Notes: generated from the letters alone by a model not told the origin. Positions 11,519 to 24,258 are shown, counted from the stretch's first letter. The stretch is 64,000 nucleotides of DNA from Acanthochlamys bracteata (GCA_019914995.1 CM034126.1:1493001-1557000); one strand, 5' to 3'. Translations and numbers: made by a program.

Positions 11519-14500
11519 TTATCTAGCAGACTTTCTGCTTCTTCGACGGCATTCAAAACAATCTTTGCACGAGTAAGGTATCTTCCCTGTACTCGCATTC
11601 ACTGCTTCGAGCCTGCTAGGTTCGATTTTCAAGTCTTCCACTAATAACTTGTGAAGCTTCCGGTTTTCTTCCATCAATTCTTCAATCAATCCTTGGTGCT
11701 TGATCAACTGGTCATGAAAAAAAACTTACACTGCTTAGTTTGGCCGTATATAGAACTTCAACAAATTTATTCATCCTTAAGTTCCAAAGTAATGGGACTT
11801 CACAAAAATGGAAAAGACATGATAGCCCATAAGCAAAGCGCTTGTGAGGTTTTCCACATAACAAAGGCATGATAAATTGGACGACAAAAACCAATTTCAA
11901 CAAATCCAAGTGCTTAAAGTAAGCTGTAGATCGGAAAAACAAGGTTGGTCAAATCCGCTTCAAATGAAAATATGGACTCATCTTTGGGGGAAACAAGTTG
12001 TTGGTGAAAAGATCCTTACCAACTGCAGCACATTATTCTCTGAACGCAGTTTGCCAGCCTGCAAATGACATGAAAGCAACTTAAACACCATTTCGGGCCA
12101 ATCTTCTATAAACTAAATAAAGATGAAAAAGATGACTCAAGATGTGAAAACTATTTGACATTCTCGATTATTATAATGCAAAGGATCTTAGCAGCAATGA
12201 CATAATAGCCAAACTTCAAATAAAATGTCACTCACCTTCCTAAAAACACAATCATGGCGCATACCATACATTCCTTCAGGAATAAGCATACAGTCAAGTA
12301 AGACTGTATTCTTGGGAATATCCAGAAAAAAACTAAAGGTATCTGTTTTCCCCACAACTTTCGAAATGAATGGACAATATATACTTCAGGATTCACAAGG
12401 TAACTCACAAATCATTGTAAAGATGAAAAGCCAATTCATAAGTTGGATAGTATACTGGAAATTCCAAAAGCAAACAAGAACAGCCCACAAATAATCCAGG
12501 ACTATCATTTAGAATTACAATTCAAATGAATTCCAATTTCAAAGTGCCCTCCACTATATAAACTAACAGTTGCCTTATCTTTCATTTTTAAAAGGAAAGG
12601 AACAAGTTAGCAACTAAAAGCGGTCTATCTTTCATTTTTAAAAGGAAAGGAACAAGTTATTAATTAAAAGGGGTCCACTGCTTACATAATCAAGATAGTA
12701 CTGAACATAACAAAGAAAGTTCTAATGGGCAACCAAATATCAATCTTTCTAATGAAACTAGTCCTAACAAGTCCTTTTGTAGGCAAACTGGCAAGAAATC
12801 CATTGCTAAGAAGGTTATTATTTAAAGCATAACATATAGCATATACATTGTGCTTAAATAGAGTTATGATATTTACCAATTCCTCAAGCTTCAGTCCATC
12901 TTCATCTTTCAAAAGAGGACCCAGGAACTTGTTTATTATCTTCTCAGAGTGGCTGCCCGTTGACCTTCCTGACGCGTTTATGTTTGAATCATAGGATTTG
13001 GTTGAGTTTTCTCCAGCTTTAGATGCTGAATCAAGGATGCTACCAGAGGCTTCCATCCTTCTGCTTGTTGTCGGGGTAAACATAGTAGCACTGCCTTGAT
13101 TAGAACCAGGGATGGCAGTTTGAACTGAGGATAAGCCAGGAATAGCTCCCAAATTGATGTTCATCTTAGCAAGTGCTTGCTAGAGAGTACCACAATGACA
13201 TGTTAAAGTTGGAAAGTCGTGACATAAAAGCTTGCTAAGGTTAAAAAATGCATACCCCAAGAGAGGAAAGGGCTCGATTCGCCACTCCAGGCTTCAAGGC
13301 AATTCCTACAAAAATAGATAACCTTTAAATCCAAATGCAAATCTATATGCATGAAACCATATCTAAGTGAGAAACCTAAGAAATGAAGTAAGCTAAATTA
13401 ACATTTATGGCAGTTCCAACATATATGCTATAAAGTATGGATCCCGAACCTGAAAATTAAAGAAAATCAATCTATTGTTCTATGATTCTTCTTTGTAAAG
13501 AAAAATATTGGGTATTTTTCTTTTCCAGAGAAAGGAAACTTTTATTTTACACTTCTTGAATCTAGTGCTGTACAATTGTGGCAAAGATGTTCTTTCCCAA
13601 TTACAAATGGAATATCATATTGGTTGTGTAATTTAAACAGAAGAATCAAGTGAGAAGATAATATGCATGGCTAGTTGCCAGTGCCAGGTCCAGAAATACC
13701 TATTTCAACATAAAATTGTCTAAATTATTACAAATCCAAACAATTTCATACATGCCAGAACCAATTTAAAATCAAAACTTGGAATTCCATGCCTTTGGCC
13801 ATTGCAGGTATCTACAAATGCTCAATGTAATCAGCATATCTGTCTATCCAAGTCGTACATGTAATGAAAAGAACTAATCATCACTAATGAACAACTACAT
13901 GAAAAAGGTCTAGAGAAACTAGAGCATGGATAGAGATAGCAAAAGGTACAGTACAAGGAATACCTACTCCAAAACCATGGCCAATGCCAACTCCACATCC
14001 AATGCCAGCTTCAATGTTCTTAGCTCCAAGTTTTTTTAACTAATACATCGAAGAAAAAAATGGTTAACACCGAGTATAGATCAGGTTAACAAAACTCAAA
14101 ATATTACAAAAAGTGCTCTCACAGAAGAGTTAACATGATGTCCAACACCAGAAAAAACATCAGTTGCACCTCTTGCGGCACTTAGTACTGGCTGCAGCAT
14201 CGGTATTGCACCTATACATATCCAAATGCAGGCTTTCAGAGAAATAACTGAACCTATGTCCATATCCTTGTATGTTAAAAATTTTGAACTGTCTTTTTTA
14301 TGGTTTCAATTACTAACTACTGGTTGTTCATGAATGATTAATGGAAGTAAAAGACCAATGTCTTAGCCAATCAGAAAATTGAAGGATGAAAGACTAGAAA
14401 ATGATATAGTTGAAGTAAACTTTTATTGACTACTAAGAATTAGAGTAAAGGCAAACCTTGCATAGATCTCCAAAGATATCTTCTGACCTTAGGTGAATAA

Positions 14501-15265
14501 CAAAGAAATCAACACTATCACTTATCATTTTATATCGTCCACTCCATGTGAAAATTGCCAAAACAAACTGACCTAAACAAAATTCTTTGTCAGCCCAAAA
14601 TCTTCTTGCTTGTTGATGTGGTAAGAACAAAACAAATCCTATCCTGGTAGATCAATACCATATATTTCAAGACTGTGTTTCCTCTTGTAAGACTATCTGC
14701 TAAGCATAACTGACTTATTCTGACCCTAGTATATACTAAAAACTCAATCTTAATATTAGAAACTCCTCCTACTACACTACTTACAACAAATAAACCAAGC
14801 TGTAAGACAATCAGACCCCTTCGTTATTACTCCAAAACATAATCGAAGTTGCTCCAACACAACTGCATGTTTACAGTGCAAAAAAAAAAGTATGCACACT
14901 ACATGTTTGTCAAAATAACCTCATAACACATCGTCCTTTTTCCTAATCCAAGCACTGTTCCCTCATCAACCTGATTCGTCTCAAAATCTAATAAATCCTG
15001 AACCAATCTGTTTATCCTCGCATATCAATTCCACCCAAATACTGAACCAACCTGATTCGGCACCAAGTTGGAATTAAACAGGAAAGAGGAGAAGATTACC
15101 TAAATAGATCGGTTTGCCGATGCCGATGCCAACACCACAGCCGACGCCGAATCCGGTGAAGACCTGGCCAACCTTGAAAGTGAAGGGGTTCTCCAGCTTG
15201 AAGCCAGAGCTCCCACGAGGAGTTAAGTATGTAGCATTACTGCTGTAATTGCTCGGATTCTCCAT
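11519..15265 (-). CDS. glycine-rich protein with coiled coil and C-terminal Cys cluster, unknown function
   Basis: Seven exons: 15265-15100, 14211-14123, 14039-13964, 13305-13256, 13179-12877, 12058-12020 and 11707-11519. Phases match throughout and give 303 residues. The N-terminal half has two glycine-rich, small-residue blocks (GFGVGCGVGIGIGKP and GIGCGVGIGHGFGVGIALKPG without the last residue) that resemble glycine zippers and may sit in or on a membrane. A Ser/Thr-rich middle follows. The last third is a probable coiled coil (EELAGKLRSENNVLQL, then a heptad-rich stretch starting LIKHQGLIEELMEENRKL). It ends in a basic Cys motif, YSCKDCFECRRR. I do not recognise a named family. The glycine-rich blocks recall the plant cadmium-induced AS8 proteins, but that is only a resemblance in composition. 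The intact frame across seven exons argues for a working gene. The ATG at 15265 is the first in the frame. Confidence 0.8.
12576..12675. repeat. 50-bp tandem duplication inside an intron
   Basis: Two adjacent copies (12576-12625 and 12626-12675) share the block TATCTTTCATTTTTAAAAGG and the following GAAAGGAACAAGTTA, and then diverge slightly (CAACTAAAAGCGGTC against TTAATTAAAAGGGGTC). They lie in the intron between exons 5 and 6 of the glycine-rich protein gene. Confidence 0.85.
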
Positions 15266-16710
15266 TAGAAATTTGAAGTAGAGTTGTTCTCTCTCCTACA
15301 TCTACTTTCTCCGTTGTGTTCGCTGACCAGGTCATCATATGATGCTCCTTTCTTTTCTCTAAAAACAAATAGTTTTTGTTTATTTGTTGGTTTTTTAGAA
15401 AATTTTCATAATTTTATTTTCGAACGATTTATATGTTCCGTATTTCAAACGTTCTTAATTTTATTTTTTTGTTAAAATTTAGGTCTGAATAATTTATATA
15501 TTTTAATTATACAAAAAATTTCAGAACTCTAATTTCATATACAAAATTTTAATTTTAATTTTTTTATTTATAAATTTTTTAATATAATTATATTTTTTAA
15601 ATTTTAATATACTTTTAAAAATTATTAAAATATAAATATTGAACTTTATTTTTATTTTATTTTAAAAAAATTATTTTATATTTTTTATTTTTATAAAATT
15701 CAATTACGGATATTTGAAACACGCCACCGTAACTCTAATTCTTTCTACCAATTTAAAATTTTAATAAATTGATATATTTATAATACTAGACATTAATTCA
15801 AATTATAATTTTGTATGAATTTTTATTTTATATGAATTTTACTCTTTACGGAGAAATTTTTTTAACTTTATTTACAATTCATTTTTTAAAAATAACAAAA
15901 TTATTTTTATTTATTTATTTGAACTTAATTAGGATTATTTTAAACACGCAGTACATAATTCAAGAATTTTGTCTTGGGATTAATATAAAGTTTCTTAAAA
16001 TTTGCTAAAAGATGAAAACATATAGAGATACAGTATCGTAAGAATATGTGGAAATAAAACTATTTTGCAAATAGACAAACTATAGTTCAAAACACTATTA
16101 TTCGTGGTTGTTATAGTCGTAAATTATATTATGATTGATGTGTTAATTAGTTATTTATTTAGCATAGTTGAAAATATTTTTATCCAATAAATAATTTTTT
16201 TAATTATATATTGACGTGTCAATCATGTTTATTTCTACTATAACCTCAAGGGAAAATAATAATTCTCTTTTCTGCGTGTTCTCTGGTACAGGATGCAAGT
16301 AAGGTCACGTTCGAATTTCGATATTCTATTTCATTTTATATTATATTATATTTTTATTTATTTTTTAATATTTAATAAATTTTAGAAAATATTGATTAAA
16401 TTAGATGTTATAAAAATTATTTTTAAATTTTTTTATTTTAAATGCTTTCAAACAACTTTTAAATTACATGAGTAAATAAGAATAGTAAAAGCAATGATTC
16501 GAAGCCCTTCACAACCTTCTACTGATCACCCTTAATTAAATTTCACAACCAACAATGCTTGAAGCAAGAATTTCATGTCTAAGAACATCAACATACACGC
16601 ACTCTCACGATCCAATTTACAGATTAAATTGCAAGCAAAACCAAGAAAAGAAAGAACAACTTAAATAGAATGCAGAAAACAAATAACTTACCAAACACTT
16701 TACATATTTT
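15266..16710. other. intergenic region, AT-rich repeats
   Basis: The first ~100 bases are the upstream region and leader of the glycine-rich protein gene. From about 15440 to 15730 there is an AT-rich unit bounded by TATTTCAAACGTTC and ATTTGAAACACGCC, similar to units at 32720-33010 and 57560-57860. A second unit lies near 16310-16450. No gene was seen. The last ~100 bases are the probable 3' UTR of the minus-strand gene ending at 16711. Confidence 0.5.
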
Positions 16711-19239
16711 CTAAACCTTCTTAGGAACAGTAACACTTATCATCAGATCACCACATTCTTCCTCCTTACCAGGTACTGCAACAACAACAATCCCTTCATG
16801 ATCGGAAGAACTCGCCGAAACAATCTGGTAAGATACATGAACAGGTTTATTTTCTTCTCCGAAACCAATCTCATTCACCCCAAATTCATCCCACAATGCA
16901 ACACTGAGCTTCCCATCATAACCAGAAGATTGGGAAGAATGTTTTCCTTCTTCTTCAAAATTACAAGTCTCAGTTCTAAGCTCACCATGACGGACGTTAA
17001 CGATCAACGTAAACTTAGTCACTTGTTGTGCATCCAGTCTTGTCATAGCTTCATTGAGACAAAAGGTAGCCAAGGAATTCAAGTTTGTTTTCGATGTGGC
17101 ATGGACATGATTATGTGGGATTTTGAAGAGAATGGTGGTGGTCTTGGAAGATGCCTTGGATGTTGGTGACGAGTTGATCAGAGGGGTGGAGCTGAGATGA
17201 TGAGGGCGGCCGGAATTGGTGAAGGTGCTAAGGTGAAAGAGCGGCGATGAGGAGAGATGGCCAGAGGCAAGCATTCTGTTATGTGCTTCTGACCATGATT
17301 TAATGAACTGAGTTAACAGGAATGGATCAGATAGGAGAAGACTGCAGCTAATGCCTACGGAGTACCCGCCTCCTTGGAACTCAGTCACCTGCGCCATCCC
17401 AGAGAACGCAAAAATTTTAGTCACATTGTGAAATTCAAGTAAAACTGGTGCTACACTTACTTGAAATCTACTTAATTACTATTTTCCTTGACAAGCATTT
17501 TCATCTCTTTCAACAAGTGTGACTATTGACTTGATGAAGAACTCTGCTGTATTCTGAACTACCGAAACCAGAACACTTCAACTTTGATAACCATGGCGGA
17601 CTAGACAAGCAATTGAACGGCTTCAACCTAGAACCAGACTGTGAAACTTGAAAGAAACATGCCATACACAATTAGGCAAACAATCATCAATTAAATGATT
17701 CTTCACGAGTTCAACTAAGACTGTCCCATGACAGGGACGGCATTGATGAATATTTAAGTCACTTGTGGTTGTACGTCGGTTTCATCCGAGAGGACATTAA
17801 TAAATAAATTGTTTGCTGCCACTCCTATCTTCAACTTCAAGTCTAATTTGGTGCCTCCAAAGAGTCAGGTGTGCTTGAAATTACTTTTAAAATAATTTTT
17901 TTTTAAAATAAAAAATATTTTTATTTTTTTATAAATAGTTTTATTTTTTATTTTAAAATAATAAAAAATATAATAAAAAAATTTTATTATATAAATTTTA
18001 TTATATTTTTTTAAACTTCTAAATAAATTTTTTAAATACTTATAAAAAATACTTTAAAATATATATAATTAAAAATTAAAAAATTATTTTTGAAGTAAGT
18101 AATGTGAAACGTATCCTTACTCGATAGAAAGTGCGTGTTTCCTTAGGCTTTAAACTCGATAGAAAAGTAAACATCCCAAAGTCTTGAAATTCAAAGCTCA
18201 ACCTATGAGTACTAAAGCAATGTTGATTATTCGTTTAATAGCGACATATTTTGACTTGAGTCTTTCACTACTGCTTAAGTCTTGACAGAGTAATTAAGAA
18301 ACTATGTCAAATTTAGACACTACTCTTCTTACCTAATTGGTTAAAAAATTCATTTATATTGATTTAGATCTTGAAGAAGCAGCTCTCTGATCGAATTGAT
18401 GGCAATATTAAAACTATACTAAGGGCGTGTTTACATTGATAAAAAAGTGATAAAATAAGTTTTTTAAAAGTCAATTAAAAAAATTAAATTAAAAATTAAA
18501 AATATTTAATAAAAATAAAAATATATATTAATGTAATATTTATAGTAAATTTTAAAAGTAAATTTTAAAAAATTTTATTAATAAAAAAATTTTATTTTAA
18601 TTTTTATATGTATTTTATATTAAAAGTGAGTTTAAAAAAAATAAATTTTAAGTGTTGATAAACACATCCTAAATTAAATTCAGTATTGTAGAGGAATTAA
18701 GAATAATAACTACATAACTGTACCTGCAAGTAAAACGGTGAGCAGAAGTGTGGACTTTCTTCATCAATATCAGCCCAATAACAAAGCTTTGATTCCATCT
18801 CCTCCCGTTGTTCGGCCGCCAACTCCAACAACTCCATCAAACCAATCTCCGCCGTTCCTTGCACCAACCTCACACCGCAATCGTTCATCTTCAATTCCCA
18901 ATCCCACTCCTTCCCTTCTACTTTCTTTTCCCCTTCTTCGCCTTCCTTCACCTCCGCAGGCTTGCGTAATCTTCCGCTGAACAATGGAAAATCAGGCAAC
19001 GTAGCGTTCAACGTTTCCTTCATCAATGCCGCAGCCAACCACGCGTCTTCTTTGCCTTTATAGTAAAGAATCAAACAAGTACGCGAGCTTAGTGATTTCT
19101 CCCTTCCGAGTTTTTCGTGAGGGAGACGAACAGGACGTGAACGCCCTGGTGGGTTTGTAGCTTTCGCAGGAGTAACCGTTTGCACGGCGTGGATGCGCAG
19201 AAACTTCGTCGGCGATGTATTGTTTGATTTTGAACCCAT
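16711..19239 (-). CDS. BAHD acyltransferase-fold protein with degenerate active-site motifs (CER2/CER26-like)
   Basis: Exons 19239-18724 and 17388-16711, joined in phase 0 (FYLQ to VTEF) across a 1335-base intron, give 397 residues. Exon 1 has the BAHD opening strand (LRIHAVQTVTPA), a segment with LPDFPLFSGRL, typical of BAHD proteins, and FYLQ before the intron. Exon 2 opens with FQGGGYSVGISCSLLLSDPF, which aligns with the HXXXD region. The Asp is present (about residue 193), but the catalytic His position is Leu. The second signature, DFGWG near the C-terminus, is reduced to EIGFG (about 346-350). In plants the CER2/CER26 group has this fold and works with the fatty-acid elongase in very-long-chain wax synthesis without needing classic acyl transfer. 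Membership here is inferred. The intron holds a MITE at 18423-18669 and another AT-rich unit at 17870-18115. The frame is intact, so it is called functional. Confidence 0.82.
18423..18669. mobile_element. Tourist-like MITE, family B, in the intron of the BAHD-like gene
   Basis: The left end GGGCGTGTTTACATTGAT and the right end TGTTGATAAACACATCC are inverted repeats with few mismatches. Flanking TAA occurs at 18420-18422 and 18670-18672. It belongs to the same family as 10512-10734. It is 247 bases, non-coding, and lies wholly inside the single intron. Confidence 0.8.
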
Positions 19240-20520
19240 TGAGGTTGATAGAACGAAGTTTTTCTCAAGAGAAATTTGAGAGGAACAAAGAAGAAATGGA
19301 ATGGTTTGAGTTGGTGAACGAGAAGACTACCGGAGTTGTATATTTAAGGCGGGAAGGGAAGAAGGTTATGGAATTAAGGCATGAGAAAACATGAAATTAC
19401 GGTATGCACCATTCCGCCGAAATGCATTAATTGGTTTTGGTTTAAAAGATATTGGTGAAGAATTAATGATGCGACAAGTGTGTATATTGAAAAATAAATT
19501 ATTATAGATAATGTTATTAAAAATGAGTTTAGTTTTTATATATTTCTGAAAAGCTGAAATGATTTTTTATAATTAATGATGAGCTAAAAATAGTTATTTA
19601 TATTTTTTAATAGTTAAAAAATGAGCTAAAAATAATCTTTAGTATAAATATAAGTTATAAAAATAAAAAATCAGCTCTTAATTGGGGCTGGTTGCGATAT
19701 TTTATTTGTCTCAAGAAATATTTTTAAAAATAATAAATTATTTTTTTCTTAGTATTTCTAATTGCAAAATTAAGAGCTTAATTAATTATTCTGAATTTTG
19801 ATTATGAAACACATTTTACCTCACTATTTAAAATATGAAGTAGGGCCTAATACAAAGTTAGTATTCAAATTAACTTTCTAAATTAATGTAAGAAGAAAAT
19901 CATAAATCCATTAGAAAGGATATAACTATGCATAAGACATAAATTAAGACTTAAAATTCATTAACTATTATTATTATTTTTTGTTTAATGACAGATGGGT
20001 AGAATTGTAATTACGAGGATGGTTGACTACTAAAATGACTGCACGTACAGTTGGGCTGATCTCACCTAATTAAGAACAACACTGAAACGTTTACTGATAA
20101 TAAATCGAACCAAAAATAAAAAAAATTGTTTTTAACTGCGTGCACGGAAGATTCATCAATATTTGTTGATCCAACAACGACGAACATAACACACGATAAT
20201 AAACAATGTTCTCCAATTGAAAGCAGCAATTGCTGCAACCAAAAGTTTTGTCGTTCTTCTTCAATTCGATTGTATATACCCGTGCGTGTTTGTCAATCAA
20301 CTCTATTCAACTGATAACATCTAATTCCACTTTCTCCTGAATATGAACTTTCTTTCCTGGGCTTTTTGGGCCTAAAGCCCGAATTTTAAGTTTACAAAAA
20401 AAAAAAAGAAAAACGGAAAAGAATCAAACGCTAGGTGAGCTCCAGTAATAGATGAGCAAACCACTTCTTTCTTGCTCCCGCCAGCAATTGAATTCAAGGT
20501 GACAATTGCAGCAACTTCAA
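19240..20520. other. intergenic region between divergent genes
   Basis: The left part is the upstream region of the BAHD-like gene, with a possible TATA-like TTAAATATAC on the minus strand near 19340. The middle (19480-20000) is AT-rich with no gene. The part from about 20330 to 20520 would be the promoter and leader of the plus-strand exon block beginning at 20521, with a poly-A run at 20395-20410. Nothing else was recognised. Confidence 0.45.
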
Positions 20521-23018
20521 TGGCGAGCTCACCTTCATTCCGTTTCTACTACTTCACTCCTCCTCGTCCTAAGCGGAAACTTCACTGGCGATCCTTCCTA
20601 GACTCGTCAGCATCTAGAAACATTTGCAGAGAGATTAGGAAGGAGGACTCAGTCATCGTCGCAGCAGGTAGCCGGTCTTGCCGCCACTCTGTCTCTCAAA
20701 AGTAAGTAATCGCAACATGTGCTGAATGGAAACTTTGTGTCATAATGTAAATGGATTTTGATTTTTGATCGATGCAGACATGGAATTCGACCGCCGGTAC
20801 TAGAGCAAGGTTTTCGTTGAAGCGAACTGGGGGAACTTCGCTAACTCTGTTAAAGAACTGGTGGAGAGTTCTGGACACTAAAGGTGTTGCTCATGAGGTT
20901 AGGAGCAAGTACCTTCAAATACAAGGGTAGCACATTAAGCAAGATACTACTTTACTTATTAAATGAAGGCTTCACTGCGTAGATGATGCTATTTATTATT
21001 TCGGTTTGGATAATTTTGCTATTCATGCAGACTTTTTTATGCATCACTATGTAATGAATCCTGATTTTATCCTAACTAGTTCAAGCATTGGGCCAAAAGT
21101 TTGATCTTTTACTGAGGAGGATGATTCTTCCCAGTGAGATACCACATAGACTTTGGGCCATTGGCATAATATTAGGTCATGAATTACATCAACAATTGAT
21201 GTGCAAGTATGTTGTACTTGATAAGAAAAATAACAAAATCTTCAAAATTAGTCCACTTTCGTATCCATTAGCATGATGTCAATTCAAACCTCACCTCGTC
21301 ATAGAGAAAAATATTTGTTTTTATCAACTTTGTACACATGTCAAATTGTGAATACACCTTGAAACAACTTTTAGCAGCTGTAACTAAACGACATGTTCTT
21401 TCGATAACAGAAGTTTTTAGGGTCAGTTCTTCATTTTAGTTCTCTTCAGAGTTTATGCAATAGCTGATATCTAAAGTTTGTGGTAATGCTGTAGAACGTG
21501 CTAGTAGTACAATTCAAACTGAAGGATGTTTAGTTTGTTTACCTTCTGAACTTGTTGATGGTATATGCTCAGTGCAGGCTGGTGATGAGATCATAGGAGG
21601 TGCCGGAGTTGAGGTCATTTCTTTTGATGAGGTACTGGGGTTGGCAAGTTTTCCTCTTTGCTTTTTGTCGAACTGTCTTTATGTCATGTATTGGAAAAGT
21701 AGCCATCACCCTTATAACAGACAAGAAGCCTGAGCTGTGGAGAGGAAAGTGCTTCTGAGAGACACTTGCTATTAAGCTCCTCCTGTAGCAATATCTTTCT
21801 CCTCAAAGACGAAGGAGATCAAAGCCTAGGAGTGGCGAAACAACATTTTGCGTTGGCACCCAGTAACAGTGGTAAAATTGGTGTGCTAAGTGATATTACA
21901 AATAATTTTCTTTCTCCAATTGCTGAGCATGTTAATCTTGCAATAAGCTCTGCCTCAAACAATTCAGACACCACATGAACAAAAACAAGAAATCATGACG
22001 AATCTTAAGGTTTCATGGACTATAAGTTTTCATTTTAAATAACTTACAAGTTTTGTGTACTTACTAAGATATCATATGTGCTTAATTTAGATAATACACT
22101 GAATTGGCATGCTGTATTTCCTATACACCGGATTCTGCTTAATTAAGAAAGAAGAATAGCTGTTCTCTATCATCTACAAATAGGCAAAGAGTGCTTATGT
22201 TTATCCTATATTTGAAAATATTTGTCAGTCCGTCATGTTCCCCGAATCTGAAGTTTTTGGGTTGGTTTTATGCTGCTATCTAACAATGGCGAGAGATTGT
22301 AGCTGTGATGGCTTGCAATCTCCTCTCGCAAAATGGCTGGGATTTTAGAGCCGAAATATGTAGGGCACCGTGTGTTTCGTGGCCTTGGTCTCTATCCAGA
22401 AAGCCAGCCATTTAAGTGAAAAGTGACCTATATCTATCGAAGCGACCTGAAAGCTGGTTTGTTCCTGTTTCTTTTTCAAAGGTCAAACTGGCTTATCAGC
22501 TTCAACAGCCCTACACCAGGTCTATTAATATGGATAAAGTTTCTCGTTTACATCGTACCAAGAATTCGTTATAAAGTGTTATCTAGTCAAGTGGCTGGAG
22601 ATGCATGGCATATAATGACTCCTAATCTTGGGCGAGGTGGCTGTTGCATGAAAATATATAGTAAGCTCAGCAGCGTACCTCAGAGTAGGCAGTTAAGAGC
22701 TGGTATGATGAAGCTCTAATAAGAGAATACAGCCAGGAGAGATGGACTCGGGTGTTTCCATCGACAGTGCGTTCTAACCATGCTGGTTCCTTACTGAAAT
22801 GGGAGAACGCGGTAGTTTGTGGAGTCGTAGATAATATCATCACAGCGAAACTAGTCAAAAATTGGCACATTCTTGGAGCATACGAACTTCGGGTGCAGCT
22901 TGCCAGAACCAGTGGCACCCTGATCGGAATCATCTTTGGTGCACTGGTGATAGACTTGAGAAATGCTGCATTTTACACTATAAACACACGAGACATACAG
23001 AAATACACCACACAATAG
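20521..23018 (+). pseudogene. exon-like blocks of an unidentified, probably decayed multi-exon gene
   Basis: Several plus-strand segments look coding but do not join in frame. (1) 20521-20699 opens MASSPSFRFYYFTPPRPKRK, a Ser/Arg-rich start that could be a plastid transit peptide. (2) 20779-20930, after a good acceptor, is open in one frame with TGTRARFSLKRTGG, LLKNWW and EVRSKYLQIQG. Its frame does not follow from segment 1 with the only visible donor; that join gives an early stop, which suggests a small deletion near 20670. (3) About 21078-21163 contains KFDLLLRRMILPSEIP. (4) 21495-21631 includes QAGDEIIGGAGVEVISFDE. (5) 22693-23018 has WYDEALIREYSQERW, SNHAGSLLKWENAVV and a hydrophobic stretch (GTLIGIIFGALVIDL), ending in a stop at 23018. 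I cannot name the family. It may be a broken gene, or a real gene whose splicing I failed to resolve. Confidence 0.4.
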
Positions 23019-23567
23019 CTGATGCAGCATAAGAACCAGGAGTGCTTTATATACTGGATAATTTAAGGAATACTAGACTAACAATTGAAAAAATATTCGA
23101 GAAGTCCATTAATACTACGTGCTTTTGAGGGTTTTGTACGATCACTGTGCAGTAATGAAATGGGCATATGTATATTGAGATGATCTTGAGTTCTTCTGTA
23201 ACCTCTCAGACAGTAAGCACGCAAGCACTCCCTTGGGTTGTTCTATGGCCTCTCAAAATGGCATAACATTGTGCATCTTTTTTTTACCTTAAAATTTGGC
23301 AAACTTTAAAAAAAATTATTTTTTATTTTTTCAGTTCATATTTTTAATATATTTTAAATAAATATTTAAAAATTTTATTTAAAAATATAAAGAAATTTTA
23401 CATAATAAAATTTTTATTTTTTATTTTTATTTTTAAATAAAAAAATAAAATTAATTTTTAAAAAATAAAAATATTTTTTTTCAAAAAATTTATTTTTAAG
23501 AAAACACTATCAGTTTCTGGAACTTTAATTTTTCTTTGCATACATGAAGGCAACTCTATTACGCTAA

Positions 23568-24021
23568 GGGCGTGTTTCAAGTGCGTGGAATTTCAGTTTC
23601 TTCCGTCAAAATTAGAGTTCTACGCATTTTTTGTGTTTTATTTTGCACGTTGAATTCGGAACTTTAGTTTCCAATTCAACACCCGTAAAACTCCAGTTCT
23701 GTTCATTTATTGCGTTCCCTTCTTACACGCTCTTCATCGCTATTCTTTCCTCTCAATTTTATTTCTTTCAGACGCGCATCCTTCTTAATTTCTCCCTATC
23801 GAGCTCAGTAAGCTAAAAAAATTTGGCAAATTCACTGCTCTTCAGAACTCAGCAAGCTTTCAAAAGTAATTGAAACACAAATTTTGAACTACATTTTTAA
23901 TCCACTTTCAAAATTAATTGAAATACAAAAACTGAACTACACATCTAACTCATTTTTTAAAAAATTTCATTTTTTATATTTTATTTTTATGAAATTTAAT
24001 TACAAATATTTGAAACACGCC
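23568..24021. mobile_element. inverted-repeat element, family C, next to the Rab1 promoter
   Basis: The left end GGGCGTGTTTCAAGTG and the right end AATATTTGAAACACGCC are inverted repeats. The element is about 450 bases, longer than the other MITEs here. Its right half has the AT phrase ATTTTATTTTTATGAAATTTAATTAC found in the 15.4-15.7 and 57.6-57.9 kb units. The left flank is TAA and the right flank GTA, so the target duplication is imperfect. No transposase frame is present. Confidence 0.55.
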
Positions 24022-24248
24022 GTAGAACAAACACCATTCACATATTCCAGTTTATCTATAATTTCCAATGAAATATGTTCAAACTTCAAAAGTTATTGCA
24101 GGTCAAATTTGAATAGCGTGCGAACTAGAGGCAAACACCATTTCACTAATCACTGAAAGCAAGGAAATTCCGAACTGTGTCAAATCTGCCAACTCATTTA
24201 GAGGCATTTGTGTAATTAACACTCCCCGTGCCTCTCTTGTGCAGCGCC

Positions 24249-24258
24249 TATATATAAA
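24249..24258 (+). promoter_or_regulatory. TATA box of the Rab1 gene
   Basis: TATATATAAATA lies about 210 bases upstream of the ATG at 24461. It is followed by a CT-rich leader (cattttcttcttctctgtcgttctctcg), as in many plant housekeeping genes. Confidence 0.6.

Noticed and set aside
21088..21276. A free-standing 62-residue protein gene
   Set aside because: It fits better as one exon-like block of the larger decayed region; the ATG frame runs through a probable donor site.
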